A stretch of 64,000 nucleotides of DNA from Fragilaria crotonensis (GCA_022925895.1 JAKSYS010000174.1:31886-95885); one strand, 5' to 3'. Positions 1 through 11,035 are shown, numbered from the stretch's first letter. The notes: generated by a model from the letters alone, not told the origin. Numbers and translations: made by a program.

Positions 1-2702
1 TGATGAATATTTGCTAATATACCAGCTCTTTCCTTGGCGAGCTGTTTGTCGTTTTGGTGACCATGATGTTCGAATACTTTCTTCCACACGGTTTGAGCCA
101 CTTGAAGTCGTGAATGTCCAATTGACTCACACATGATATTGTTCATTGTTCGTGACCATCTCTACGGGCGTCGCTTGAGCTGGTCGTTTCTTATCCCCTT
201 GTTCGGAATTGTCGGAAGAGCTGTCTCCCATTTCTTGATGGGTGTCTTCATACTTTAGTGGTTGTTGACTTTCAGCGTATCTTCCATGCTGGGAATGGAT
301 ATCTTGTATGTGCGATGGGCTTAGGAGCTCGTCATGATGATATACTCCTGACTGGATGGGGAAATATTGGTATTCAGGAGGCATTGACGTAGAACAATCA
401 TCTCAAACAATATCGTCATCTTCAGGACCTGAGTGTAGGGGATGGCGTGGGTCGGAGTAAGGCATTGGACTGTCGATATCGTAGTCGTCATAAAATTCAC
501 TTGGGTGCGGTGGCTGATATTGCGTTGAAAGTGTAGGCGGACTTTCTGGGGCAAACCGTGGGACCGGGGGCAAAGATAGATCATTCCTTTGCTGTGATGG
601 TATATTTGCTTGCTTTTGCGGTACTAGATGGTGTTTTATTGGGAGTGCACCTGAGATCGGGTCTTTTGTGGTCATCTCTTGCACTTGATAAAGGTGACTG
701 GTTGGTACCATACATCTCGTCGGTCTCCACAGTTAGATCGATAACAGCGGGACGTTTCCCGATGATTGTGGGAGGTTGAGTCGGCTCAACTTGTGGTGGT
801 AGCATTCGAGAAATCATTGTCGTCAATAGCTGAATTTGTCGATCGTGATTTTCAAACATCCGTGTAAAATCGGGTGGATTTGGTGCTGGTGGTGGTGGTG
901 GATTCATTGCCATATGCTGTTGTAATGCTTGAGCAATCTGGCGGTCGAACTTTGCTTCCAGTTCAACTTGTTTTGCTGCTGAACGTGCTTCCATTTCTTT
1001 CCTTTGATCCTCCATTTTGTTTTCCAACTCTTTGCGTTGAGCCTCTGCTTGTTTTTCAAATTCGAGCTTTGTGCAGCCTGGTGAAGTTCAAGTTCTCGCT
1101 TCTGTTGGTCTGCTCGAACTTCTAGATCTCTGTCTTGTTTTGCTTTGTCGTCTTCAAGATGTTGGACTTTTCTTCTCAGGTCCTCTACTTCTGCACGGCT
1201 TGATGCAAGATCGGAAATCAATTCTTCGTCACTCGTTGTCTGGGAATGAGTTGTTACTGTAGGATTGATTTGGGTAGCTATGTTGCGTGATTTCAACGGA
1301 AAGCCTTGGACCCTATCTGCCCACGATGGTAGTTTTGAATTTGCAGTCCCGAGTGAGTTGTCATCTGGTGTTGAGGGTTATTAGTGAATGTCCAATCCGA
1401 GAGCGCCGAGGCGTATGACATTGCTGTGTTGACACTGGCTGATAGATAAGTAGCTTCGCCGCTGGAATTTCCGTCCGAGTAAATAGATGCTACTTCTGGT
1501 GGGCCGTCATATAAATTTGCTGCTGGTTTGGCGTCGTCTGGAACATGAGAATTATACCATTGGCTGAGGGACTCGAGAAGTATCTTGCGAACTTTTTGGA
1601 AATCGTCTTTATGTACCAAAACCTTGTGTTTCCCAAGGTGTTCTGCTTTTGGAATGCTGATTACATCCAAAACGCCTTCTACTGATAGAATTCTGTCTGC
1701 AAGATAATACATGGTATCTTCACTCACATTATTAAGAATAATCACATGATTGTTCGAAATAGTTTCTGTCTGCTTGCGGATAATGCGAGCAAAAGCTTCT
1801 GGGTGTTTGGCTCGCATTTGGAATGAAGTAAATTCTGTCGAAGTCCGGTACACACTCTTGAGAATCTTAAGCATATCCGTTGCTGTACTTTTTCTTTTCG
1901 ATTGCATACGCTTTCGTTCTGAGCTCTTTTCCTTTATATATAATCTTGCGTGTGCAATACGCCAGATGGAACTTTGGGAGCTTTGTCTTTGCGGGAAAAT
2001 GCCTTTTAAGTTCTGTTGCAACTTTAGATGTAGCGTGAGCCAAATCGTAGTATTGTGGATCAAGACCTTGAATGAAACCCAGTTGCGTTGTATTCCACAC
2101 ATCTTCAGTCCATCGGTGTTCTGTGAGAAAGCAATTGTGTTTACAAAGAAGTTCGTGCACTTTTGGGAGAGATTTAATTTCCTGAAGTGGGATATTTGTT
2201 TGTATACAATGTACAATGAATGTAGAAGTGTCTCTGAGCGTGTTCGATCGTCCGGAGGATTGCTTGCCATCGTTGTTTTCTTTGTGGAGATTGTAATGAC
2301 TCGCATGTTGAGTTGCGGTCCATGTGAGTGTATCGACTTGTGGCATAAGCGTGCTCCTGTTTGTCATGATAGTGATCTCTTTTCCCATGGACTCTTGAAC
2401 TGCCTGAATCCAATGTAGATGAATCTTTGACGGATGAACGGTTGGCGTGTTATTCTTGCTGATGAACCTGAATTTCAAGGTCTTCTCAACGGATTTCTCT
2501 TCGTTTTGTCTCACTCCGCCTTTGCCTGGTGGAGTGACATCCGATATATCATCTGATATGTTCAAACTAGTCATATCCTCGCCTCCATCGCTTGAAAGTT
2601 TGGTTGACTGATTCGTCATTGTCAATTCTGGTTGGTACAAAACCTGCCTGAGATTCACGTAGAAATTAGTATGTGCTTACTAGTTTTCTTAATATAAAAT
2701 TC
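1..2702 (-). mobile_element. LINE C: 5' portion of a degenerate two-ORF non-LTR retrotransposon (continues off the left edge)
   Basis: The minus strand encodes, in several shifted frames, a protein clearly related to ORF1 of the intact element at 21991-30495. Shared blocks include the HLHWIQ segment, a DVTPP segment and the NNHVIILNN / GNHIIVLNN segment. The right edge (5' end of the element) is set at 2702 because both elements share a terminal GAATTTT and a block around GATTCACGTAG just upstream of ORF1. ORF2 would lie beyond the window. No target-site duplication can be tested because the other end is missing. Confidence 0.75.
127..2619 (-). pseudogene. LINE C ORF1 (gag-like), frameshifted remnant
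   Basis: Reading frames follow each other with overlaps at 1867-2619, 1293-2306, 904-1296, 581-1027, 403-711 and 127-384. Each continues the similarity to the 778-residue ORF1 at 28074-30410, so at least five frame changes have accumulated. The middle part (about 904-1200) has heptad-rich, Glu/Lys/Gln-rich sequence matching the coiled coil of the intact protein, and the end is Pro-rich as in the relative. The start is placed at 2619, the ATG that aligns with the first ATG of the intact ORF1. The protein probably binds the element RNA, as ORF1 proteins of LINEs do; no zinc knuckle is visible. Five shifts over 2.5 kb point to real decay rather than sequencing error alone. Confidence 0.7.
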
Positions 2703-2980
2703 TAGTACCTGTTAATAGACAGTATATGGAGTATGCATAGTCAATATGGTTTCAATCTCGATGCTTTCGCTGAGACGAACGAATATATACTCTAAATGTA
2801 GGTTGATGATTATATTCATACAGGACACTTGAAGATACTTAAAAAAAAAAATTAATGCATGAAGATATATATATTGTAAAACCCGCAAATTAACTTTCAC
2901 CATCCCACCTCACCTCCCACCTCCCCCACCAAAACCGAAAACTGTGGGTGACAGTGACACCCTCATCAAAAACCTGCGAC
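2703..2980 (+). promoter_or_regulatory. Copy of a recurrent promoter/5'-leader module, upstream of the ankyrin-kinase gene
   Basis: This intergenic stretch resembles the region directly upstream of the RNase H1 gene at 7640-8045 (and 21720-21990 plus 30496-30624). Shared blocks in order are GGTTTCAATCT, an A-rich stretch, CCCGCAAATTAACTTTCA, a pyrimidine-rich CCCACCTCACCTCCCACC-type run, and GTGACAGTGACACC followed by TCATCAAAAACCTGCG. Similarity stops after the CCTGCG block, about 125 nt before the chosen start codon. It therefore probably supplies promoter and transcription start for the kinase gene. That role is inferred from position only. Confidence 0.6.
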
Positions 2981-3100
2981 CCGGACAACGCCCGCGCGCA
3001 TCAATTCAATCATGCCTGCCTTCGGGGATTGATGCCTGCTGCACTTCGACTTATGCAGCGCATATACGTTTGGTGCACATCCCTCCCCTCGTCGAACGCA

Positions 3101-6073
3101 TGATGTTTATTTTTTTGTCGAAGGATGAGAAGTTGTTCAACAGCGCCTTTCGTGGTAACTACAACGACGTTCGTAAACTGTTGCGAGAGGGAGCCAATGC
3201 GAATGTTCGACATAACCGATGGACAGCCCTCATGGCGGCGTGTCAGAATGGCCATGTATGTGTTGTCCGCTTATTGCTCAAGCAATGCCAGACGGATGCG
3301 AACGCCAAATATCCAGGAGGTTTTACAGCCCTCTTCCAGGCGAGTCAAGGAGGCAAATTGGAAGTCGTCCGAGAGTTGCTCAAGCACGAAAAGGTCGATG
3401 TGAATGCACAACAGGATCAGGGTGGAACAGCCCTTTTCATTGCGAGTCAAGTTGGCCATACGAGTGTTGTCAGCGAGTTTCTCACGCACAGAAATGTGGA
3501 CGTAAATCTCCCTATGCATGACGGTACAACGGCCCTTCACATTGCGAGTGCATTTGGCCGTATCAATGTTGTCCGCTTGTTGCTCGAGCACAACGAGGTG
3601 GACGTAAATCTCCCTACGGATGAGGGTACAACAGCCCTTTACACTGCGAGTCAAGAAGGCAAATTGGAAGTCGTCCGGGAGTTGCTCACGCACAGAAATG
3701 TGGACGTAAATCTCCCTATGCATGACGGTACAACGGCCCTTCACATTGCGAGTGCATTTGGCCGTATCAATGTTGTCCGCTTGTTGCTCGAGCACAACGA
3801 GGTGGACGTAAATCTCCCTACGGATGAGGGTACAACAGCCCTTTACACTGCGAGTCAAGAAGGCAAATTGGAAGTCGTCCGGGAGTTGCTCACGCACAGA
3901 AATGTGGACGTAAATCTCCCTATGCGTGACGGTACAACAGCCCTTTACATTGCGAGTCAAGAAGGCAAATTGGAAGTCGTCCAAGAGTTGCTCACGCACA
4001 GAAATGTGGACGTAAATCTCCCTAAGCATGACGGTACAACAGCTCTTGATGTGGCTCGTTCTAAGAGGCACGATAACATTGTTCGTGTCCTGACAGTTGA
4101 GACAGTAGAACGAGACCGAAGGTCGCTTGCTCGTGTGATGAGCAGCCACAGCGCTGACCCGGTTGAACTCTCATTGGAGTTTATCAATCAGTGCACGACC
4201 CTACGTGGACTTGGAAGTGGTGCCTTTGGCAACGTGAAATTGGTCCAAGATGATACTCTCCAGAAAAAATTCGCTGTCAAAACGATGAATCTTTCTCGAC
4301 GTGATCAGGTCACCGCTGACGCGATTCGAAGAAGCTTCCAGAGGGAAGTTTCGGTACGTGCTATATTGTGTATAGAATGCTGCTTCGTTTGGAACAATGA
4401 ACCCCTCCCCCTGTCCCCCTCGAGCTCTAACAATAATGCACCCTTCCGCCAGGCTCTCAAGCGATTCCGTCATCCTAACATCATTGCCTTGTACGGCTTC
4501 AATTTAAATGTCGATCATGAGCAGCTGTTTTTGGTGTTTGAACATGCAGCGCTGGGCTCACTTGACGAGTTCTTCAGGGACGCAGGCACGAGAGCCCGCC
4601 TTCCTGCTGATAAGCGAGTGTCAATCATGTACCAATTAGCCAAAGCAGTTCACTTCTTGCACTCTGGTGGCTGTGGGGGATGGAACGTGTTTCACCGCGA
4701 TATAAAGAGTGCAAACGTTTGTCTTGACGAAGATTTTACACCGCGGCTCATTGACTGTGGGCTGGCCAAACTTGTGCCTGATGCGAACAACGCTACTCCG
4801 TCGGAGTCGATTATACCAACTGGCCCAACTGATGTCCCTGTATTTGGAACCAGGGAGTACATGTGCCCAGAGTATCTATTGAACATTATCCAGGGGAGAA
4901 CGTGTCGCTACATGGCTGCCTATGATGTCTATTCTCTTGGCGTTGTCATGGCTGAGCTAATTTTGGGCCGATTGAATTGCGGCCAGACAGATGTCTTTCA
5001 GACTTACGTCAGGGCCGGGAATACGCCGCCTATCGTTCCAGGATGGAAAAGGCTCGAGAGTCACGCAGATCAGGTCGCCTGGAATCCATACGCCCTCCAA
5101 CTGGTTTGCCAGACTACGATTCGGTGTATCAGCCCTCACTCTCAAGGACGATTGAGCACGGAAGAACTCGTGCCCCTACTCATCAAGGCGGTCAATTTAC
5201 AAGCTGGTATACGTTACTCTGAGCCCGAGGGTGCTGGCGATGGCCCCCCCATGTGCCATCTGCAACCTTCCCCGTGCCGTTGTACGGTGTACCGTAGAGT
5301 CCCACGAACTGTGCTCGAGCTGTATCGAGGATGAGCTTGTGAATGGCCCCCACACTCCCGGACGCCAACTCTCGTGCCCGATCCGCGACTGCTCGAGCCA
5401 TTTCACGGCCAACGATCTTTGTCGACACATAAAAGATGCGGTATACTACCACTGTTTTGTTAGACCTGGCTTGAACATCGTCCTACAGCGTGTTGAAGGA
5501 ATGGCGTCCGCAATGGAACATTTCTTGCCAGGATGGGCGTTGAACAATGCGAATGCGGATCAATCGGAGCGGTGCCCGAATCTCGCGGTGATCACTCCCA
5601 GTGAGGTTTATGGTTTCAAGAAATGGTTCATGATGATTAAAGGGAAGAAAAAATATAAGGTGGTCTTCTACTGTGAGCACTCGGGTGGTCCAGGCCACGA
5701 ACCCTTTGAGATCACGGTGGACAAAAAATGGCTTTTAATGGTTGCACCTTGGCTTCGAATTGTCCTCAACATTGCAGCAGCATTGGACCCTACCCACGTC
5801 CTCCAGGCTGTAAACTCAGAGTTTCATTTTTTTAGTCGAAACGAACGCATGGAGGCTTTAGTCGATGAACTAGGGAACGAAGAACATGATGATACGCAGA
5901 CCCTACAGTTGCAGGGACATGCGTATATGGCGATTGCAAGAAAGGCCAACAAGAAGAAGAATAAACAGTGCTGGCGGCCAGGGATGGTGCCCGTTACCAA
6001 TACGGAGGGAAAGACAAGTTGGGTGAAACAAGAATTCGAAAATGAGTACAGGTACCGTCTTTCGGTGGATTAG
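3101..6073 (+). CDS. Ankyrin-repeat / protein kinase / RING-like fusion protein, with one apparent frameshift
   Basis: Probably a signalling protein. From the ATG at 3101: ankyrin repeats (about 3120-4130), then a kinase domain with glycine loop GLGSGAFGNV, lysine in FAVK, catalytic HRDIKSAN, activation segment starting DCG where DFG is usual, and CPE instead of APE. A 99-nt in-frame intron lies at 4354-4452 (GTACGTGC...CCGCCAG); removing it joins FQREVS to ALKRFRHPNI, the expected kinase alpha-C/beta-4 text. The kinase frame ends at 5334, but a second frame opening at 5231 begins CAICNLP...CSSC, a RING-like Cys pattern, and runs to 6073. The frames meet at a 7-C run (5244-5250); six Cs would make one continuous protein. 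An upstream ATG at 2944 lies in the leader module and is disfavoured. The fusion is inferred; the alternative is two overlapping genes. Confidence 0.7.
3481..4092 (+). repeat. Tandem DNA repeats within the ankyrin region (204-bp and 102-bp periods)
   Basis: The sequence beginning CTCACGCACAGAAATGTGG recurs at 3481, 3685, 3889 and 3991. The first two 204-bp units, each encoding two ankyrin repeats, are essentially identical at the DNA level, including silent positions. The last two copies are spaced 102 bp apart, one ankyrin-type unit. Such identity indicates recent unequal crossing over or gene conversion. The array length may therefore vary between alleles or be collapsed in an assembly. Confidence 0.9.
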
Positions 6074-6075
6074 TT

Positions 6076-6440
6076 ACAGATGCACATGCATGTAGTACAC
6101 ACGTATTAGTGATTCGTGATGATGTTGAAGTACTTGCATTGCCAACAGAGTAGCCTGTATGGTAGAAAGCCTTGCACCGCTTATTACCTCCTCTATATTA
6201 TGTACTCGGCTACAAGCACTGTTACGTACACAAGTTAAAAGCAAGAACAAAATACCGTAAAGACACTGCGCACCTCAATTAACTTTCAAAACCCCACCTC
6301 ACCTCCCACCATCAGTGAACTTGTGACAGTGATACGCTCAGCAAACCTGCGTGTAGCCTGTAGAGTCGATTGTGTTACAACTGGGACCGTATACATACTA
6401 CATACAGTATCGAGAAGCAACAATTGAAAACAAGGTCGTT
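6076..6440 (+). promoter_or_regulatory. Second copy of the 5'-leader module, lying antisense to the 3' end of NSE4
   Basis: The blocks AATTAACTTTCA, CCCACCTCACCTCCCACC, GTGACAGTGATACGCTCA, CCTGCGTGT, TGTGTTACAACTGGGACCGTA and CAGTATCGAGAAGCAA follow the same order as the RNase H1 leader (7870-8045). No open frame follows the leader on the plus strand, so this copy has no gene of its own to drive. It overlaps the last 18 or so codons of NSE4 on the opposite strand. A near-identical copy is at 20156-20520 as part of the large duplication. Confidence 0.6.
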
Positions 6441-7371
6441 GGTCTTGTAAATGGATGCTCTGCCGTCTTTGAGAAGAAACGAGAAATGAAAAGTGTTTTC
6501 GACTGTTTGTGTGAATGACTTTGGGTTGAAGAGGTACTCAATCGCGCAAACCTCACCGACTCGCTGTCGCTTTTCCGGTTCGAGTTCGTCCAAATTGCAT
6601 TCCTCAGCGAGACGTTTGAGTTCTTCTTTTGACTTCTTAGTGAGAACATCTGACACCGTACGAATGTTTTGCTCGACTGCTGATAGTTTATCAGCATCCT
6701 TTTCTTGTATTTTGACCTCTTCTGGTTTCTCCTCTTCTTCGTTGTCACTGTCGCTCTGTTTGTTGCGACGCTCCGCCTTTTTCCGTTCTTTTGGAGTATA
6801 ATCTGAATGGAGGGGTCCAGCCAAAAACTTGATATTCGAGGGGAAGGCGTTGAAGCAAACGCCAACTTCCGCTCCAAGCTTCTTCAGTCAAAGGCACGAT
6901 TCGAGGATAGTTTCGTTCTGAGTTTGGTGCAGAACCGAATAGCATCATAGCGGGGAACCTGCGTGGAGAATGATTAGAGACACATTCGTTCACCTACTCG
7001 TGCTTCAATTCAGGATTGACTCATGCACGCATTGCATCTTATCATCGACTCACCTCCACCAACTTATCCACTTGCCTCGCCGCACGAGTCGCCAAAAAGT
7101 CTAAATTATCTCCATCCAACACGGCCTCCCTTGTATACCTGACTTGATCCCAAAGTATATTATTCTTGTGACGCATCTTCTCAAACTTGGAGGAGGTTGC
7201 GTCTGCCAATTCATCCGCATTATCTTGAATCTTTTTGTTCAATTCTCGGAGGGATTGCCGCAATTCGCGACGTTGCGCATCGGTTTGACCCGAATTCTCC
7301 ATGACGGAAAGACGCTGCTTACGCCGATTCGACGCAGCACCTTCCGCTGGAATACCCACTGCTTTTGGCAT
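6375..7371 (-). pseudogene. NSE4: NSE4 (SMC5-SMC6 kleisin subunit), copy 1, with a one-base deletion
   Basis: Exon 1 is 7371-7054 and contains the Nse4 N-terminal signature KMRHKNNILWDQVRYTREAV. A 95-nt GT-AG intron (7053-6959) follows. Exon 2 runs from 6958 to the stop at 6375 and holds the FLAGPLHSDYTPK segment, an acidic linker and the C-terminal winged-helix text SFTQTVENTFHFSFLLKDGRA. Compared with copy 2 (20455-21452) this copy lacks one base after the codons for NRAFD (about 6888), which breaks the frame. In other eukaryotes Nse4 bridges the SMC5/SMC6 heads in DNA repair. Copy 2 is open, so this one may be a decayed paralogue or a sequencing artefact. Confidence 0.75.
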
Positions 7372-7639
7372 TGTTTTCTCTTGATGGAATGAGGTTCAGG
7401 ATGATTAATGAACGATGAATGTTCGATGAATGTTGATACAATTATATCGATTGGCACAAATTCACACCCTCCTTCCACAACAAATGAGACAGGTGTGGGA
7501 CGCTGCTGGACGTACGATTGGGTTCTTCGCTGTGGTGCGCCAAGGTTTGAATCGGCGGCTACGGATCTGCAGTACCTGAGCCACCGTAGACATTCAATTC
7601 CTTAGTCCCTGTGTTCCCGGTTATAGCATACGTTACTGT

Positions 7640-8045
7640 AGTAATGCACAGTACCAGTTCGTCGGCAGTACATACACGGAGGAGGTAAATGGTTTCAATC
7701 TGAATGCCGTAATCGAGACGTATGAAACGTTAAATGAATCGTCATTCTTATATACATACACGAGGTATTGTAATATCTCTACGCAAGCGCAAGTACTATA
7801 GAAGTAGTACTCTTCTCTAAGCAAACAAAATATGCACATATATTGTTGTACCTGGTACCAGGGTACAAGTACTGAACCCGCATATTTTAACTTTCATCAT
7901 CCCCCCTCACCTCACACTATTACCAAACTGTGAGTGACCGTGACACCCGCATAAAAACCTGATGCGTGTTGAATGTAATCTTTTGCGTTGCAACTGAGAA
8001 CGTAGACAGTATCGAGAAGCAAGAATTGAAAACAAGGGCGGCACG
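7640..8045 (+). promoter_or_regulatory. RNase H1 promoter and 5' leader (reference copy of the recurrent module)
   Basis: This region lies between the divergent NSE4 and RNase H1 genes. It ends directly at the RNase H1 start codon, so it is the most natural parent of the module copies at 2703, 6076, 20156 and 21720. Blocks in order are GGTTTCAATCT, a CGCAAGCGCAAGTACTAT stretch, CCCGCATATTTTAACTTTCA, a C-rich run, GTGAGTGACCGTGACACC, and CAGTATCGAGAAGCAAGAA just before the ATG. Gene control by any single block is not shown by sequence alone. Confidence 0.55.
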
Positions 8046-9213
8046 ATGGCAAAGAAGAAGAACCAATTTTATGCCGTCGCTGTGGGACGAACCCCTGGAA
8101 TCTATAATTCATGGGATGATTGTAAAAAGCAGGTACGATGTGATCTCTGAAAGATGATATTGATATCCTGGTTGTAGTACGGCGTAGGCTTGCTTGGCTC
8201 AGATCGTGAGATAGTGAGATGGTGGAGGCGGGTTGTATCATCAATCAATCATCAGTCATCTGGACTGATGTGAAATCTGGAGTTTGAAATGATATTGTTT
8301 TTGTTTCGCTCTATTGAATCACTATCTGATACAGATACTACGACTGGATTACATCGATTGAAAGCATTGTTAGAGTCACTCGACACAACTGACACTATTC
8401 TTATTGTAATAGACGGAAGGATTCAAATCCGCCAAGTTCAAGAGTTTCGCGACGAATGGAGAGGCGCTGGCCTTTGTTGAACAGTACCGCATCCGAGAAC
8501 CGACTGCCACAAATGAGCCACCGATCGCCCAACAACAAAAGAACTGCTCAGCAGCCAGCATCGATCATGTGCTTTCCATTACCATTCACTTTGATGGAGG
8601 TTCTCGTGGAAACCCGGGTTTAGGTGGAGCTGGAGCTCAAGTGATGCTCACCGAAACATCCAATGAAACGGAGGTCACGGAACGATTACTTCATCTCTCC
8701 TGTTTCTTAGGGTCGCATCGAGTCACCAACAATGAAGCCGAGTATCATGGAATGTTGTTAGCCCTCGATGAAGCACTCAAACAAGTTAGAGCTTTTGCAG
8801 AACGCCATCCACCAGCATCATCGTGTCAAGTTGCCATTACAATAAATGGTGATTCGGACTTGATCATTCAACAAATGCTAGGCAACTATCAAGTAAGAAG
8901 CGACAATTTGGTACCCTTGTACCGCCAAGCGAATGAACGAATCGCATCCATCAAGCAGATTATGGACACACAGGTTCGGTATGAACACGTCTATCGAGAG
9001 AACAATGCGGTTGCCGATTGTAAGTTGTACTGTCGCTCGTGTGCTTCAATATATGACTTCGATATTGTAACTGACGCAATCCATGCTTCATTCTCAGCAC
9101 TGGCCAACCAAGCCATGGACTCGCGTACGTCCTCAAGAGTCATTGTTTCAACCCGATGCAGCAGCAAATCGGCTCGTGGGGATTCCGTAATTCCCGGCGG
9201 GGTGGATGTTTGA
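8046..9213 (+). CDS. RNASEH1: Ribonuclease H1, copy 1 (hybrid-binding domain plus RNase H domain)
   Basis: Removes RNA from RNA-DNA hybrids. Exons are 8046-8132, 8413-9019 and 9098-9213, with GT-AG introns of 280 and 78 nt, giving 269 residues. Exon 1 begins MAKKKNQFYAVAVGRTPGIY, the N-terminal hybrid-binding domain, which continues after the first intron as GFKSAKFKSF. The catalytic domain carries D90 (FDGGSRGNPG), E139 (NNEAEY), D176 (GDSDLI) and D231 (ENNAVAD). The second intron falls just after D231, and splicing restores the NNAVADSLANQAMDS helix. The 78-nt intron has no in-frame stop, so an intron-blind prediction would add 26 residues. No clear plastid or mitochondrial presequence precedes the first Met. 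All four metal ligands are present, so this copy looks functional. Confidence 0.85.
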
Positions 9214-9641
9214 AAATTTTGCAGCCCACCGAGGTTGATATCAACCAAGTACTTGCCAGTTGCGGGTTCGCAAGCGCCGACAGGAGCCCGCTCAGTCTAT
9301 CTTCGGCGGATTTATCATCCTCGCCTGTGACAAACGTCACCATACGCATTCTCTACCACACTAGATTTCTCGAAATACCAACTGTGGCCCTGCAGATTGT
9401 TATCTCCACTTCGAACGGTACACTTGCGCTGTAGCAGCCTGCAGAGTTGCGGCAAAAACACGCAACCTTATGCCACCTAAAAGGTAGTTGTACTACCTAG
9501 TAGATCACGAAGTACTGTAGTATATGCATTTCTAATGAATTATGTTTCCCATTCTTAATTTGCTAGAACACATCTGTTTCACAACATGTGCGAGAGGTCG
9601 AGGGCGGCATGTACATGCACCTACCAATCATGATCAATTGT

Positions 9642-11035
9642 TCAAATGCCAACGCCAACGGCCGCCGCGACAAGAGCAGCCGCCATTCCCCATCTCAGCG
9701 GCGTGCCCGAGCTCGTACTGCCATTCGCCCCATTTGTCACAATGGCCGGAGCCACAATCTTGGACTCGTAAGCCTGCACACTGTCGCCGCCGGCCGTGAA
9801 AAACAAGTTGGCGCCGTCATTGAATGTGACAAAAGTGCTCAAGAGGCTGGGATCCGTCGCAAACTCAACAGCACCAGACGACGCATCAATCTTGTGAACT
9901 GAGTAGTTGTAGGGCAAAAGATGGAATCGCCGTATGGACTCAGAACCATGGCACCAGTCAACCAGCTTTTCTCTTGTGGCATCGACCAGATTGTCGCCCC
10001 ATCCAAGGCATCAATGGCGACCGTGGTCCAGTAGGCGGAGGCGTACACAACACGATCATCCGGACTTACAACTGGCGAGAAGTAGGTCTGTTGACTCTTC
10101 CCACTATTGTCGCGAGCAAAGGCATTGCTCCAAATGGGACCGGAGGAAATGTCGCTTGCGTTGAGTTTCATCAAACCAAACAAGTCGTCCATGAAATACA
10201 GGAATTCTCCAGACTTGCTGGATACCGCATTTGACCATATATTGTTGCAATTGGTTCCTGCTGTCCTTTGACTTGTCGCTCTGCCACTGGGGGCAAGAAA
10301 GGTGGATCCCTGTGCAAAACATAGATTGGGTGTCCTGTAGAAATTAACATAATCGCCATATTGTGCGGTGATCTGATAGATTCCTGGCGAAATGCTTTCC
10401 CCTCCAACTTCGGCAAGAATTCCGCCATACAGAAAGCCATTCAAATAGGTCCAGCCAGCCATGGGCAAGAACTTCTTTTTCCATAGAACTTCTCCCGACC
10501 GTATGTTGAAGGCATACACTTCCCCTTGCGCGAAATGTTGGTAGAAGACTTGTCCATCATCCGACCATGCCGCATTGCCAGAGGTTGGTAGCGACATGCC
10601 AAAGGAAGTCACATTGAACTCCCATGCTGACTTGCTGGACGAAAAATCCCAGCAAACTAACCGATTGTCACTGCTGCCGTCGGAACCGGCAATCCCTGTC
10701 TCGACTGTCAAAATTGCATAATCCAAGCGATTTTCACTCTCCCGGATGGCAACATTCCGGACAGACGAGAGGCCAGTGACGCTTCCCAAATCTATTTCTT
10801 CGACTATCGAACCATCCTCTGGTTTCAGAGAAACGATTCGTTCGGGATTATGCCCCAAGACGTACAGGAGATCCTCAGCTTTGCTGTAGTGAAATGCAGC
10901 CGGTTCGACCGACAAAGTTTTCGACCATACAGAAGCAGGTCGTTGATACGATGCTTCTGAAGCACTGACAAGGATTGGAACCAGCAACGTGACAAGCGCT
11001 ACTGCTTTTGCTCGTCGTGTCATTGTCCTCGTCAT
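9642..11035 (-). pseudogene. Secreted PQQ-like beta-propeller protein, copy 1, with one frameshift
   Basis: The start at 11035 (MTRTMTRR) is shared with copy 2. A hydrophobic segment ALVTLLVPILVSASEA gives a convincing signal peptide. The body has repeated propeller-like blades such as RSGEVLWKKKF and LDGATIWSMPQEKS, as in PQQ-type quinoprotein-like propellers. The C-terminus (ending near 9645) is hydrophobic after a Ser/Thr/Gly stretch, resembling a GPI-anchor signal or a tail anchor. The frame breaks near 9921, where this copy has one A fewer than copy 2 in an A run, so the long frame ends at 9839 out of register. Function is unknown. The gene's upstream region is replaced by LINE A from 11086, unlike copy 2. 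Confidence 0.6.

Noticed and set aside
2944-3100. Upstream in-frame ATG for the ankyrin-kinase protein
   Set aside because: It lies inside the repeated leader module, whose other copies are non-coding, and the peptide (MGDSDTLIKNLRPG) has no ankyrin or targeting character.
3271-4149. 292-codon minus-strand frame through the ankyrin repeats
   Set aside because: It is the complement of the repetitive ankyrin DNA, in which one stop-free frame is repeated; its translation has no family character.
9156-9434. 92-codon plus-strand frame after RNase H1
   Set aside because: It is present in both duplicate copies but has no start context or family resemblance, and it begins inside the last RNase H1 exon in another frame.
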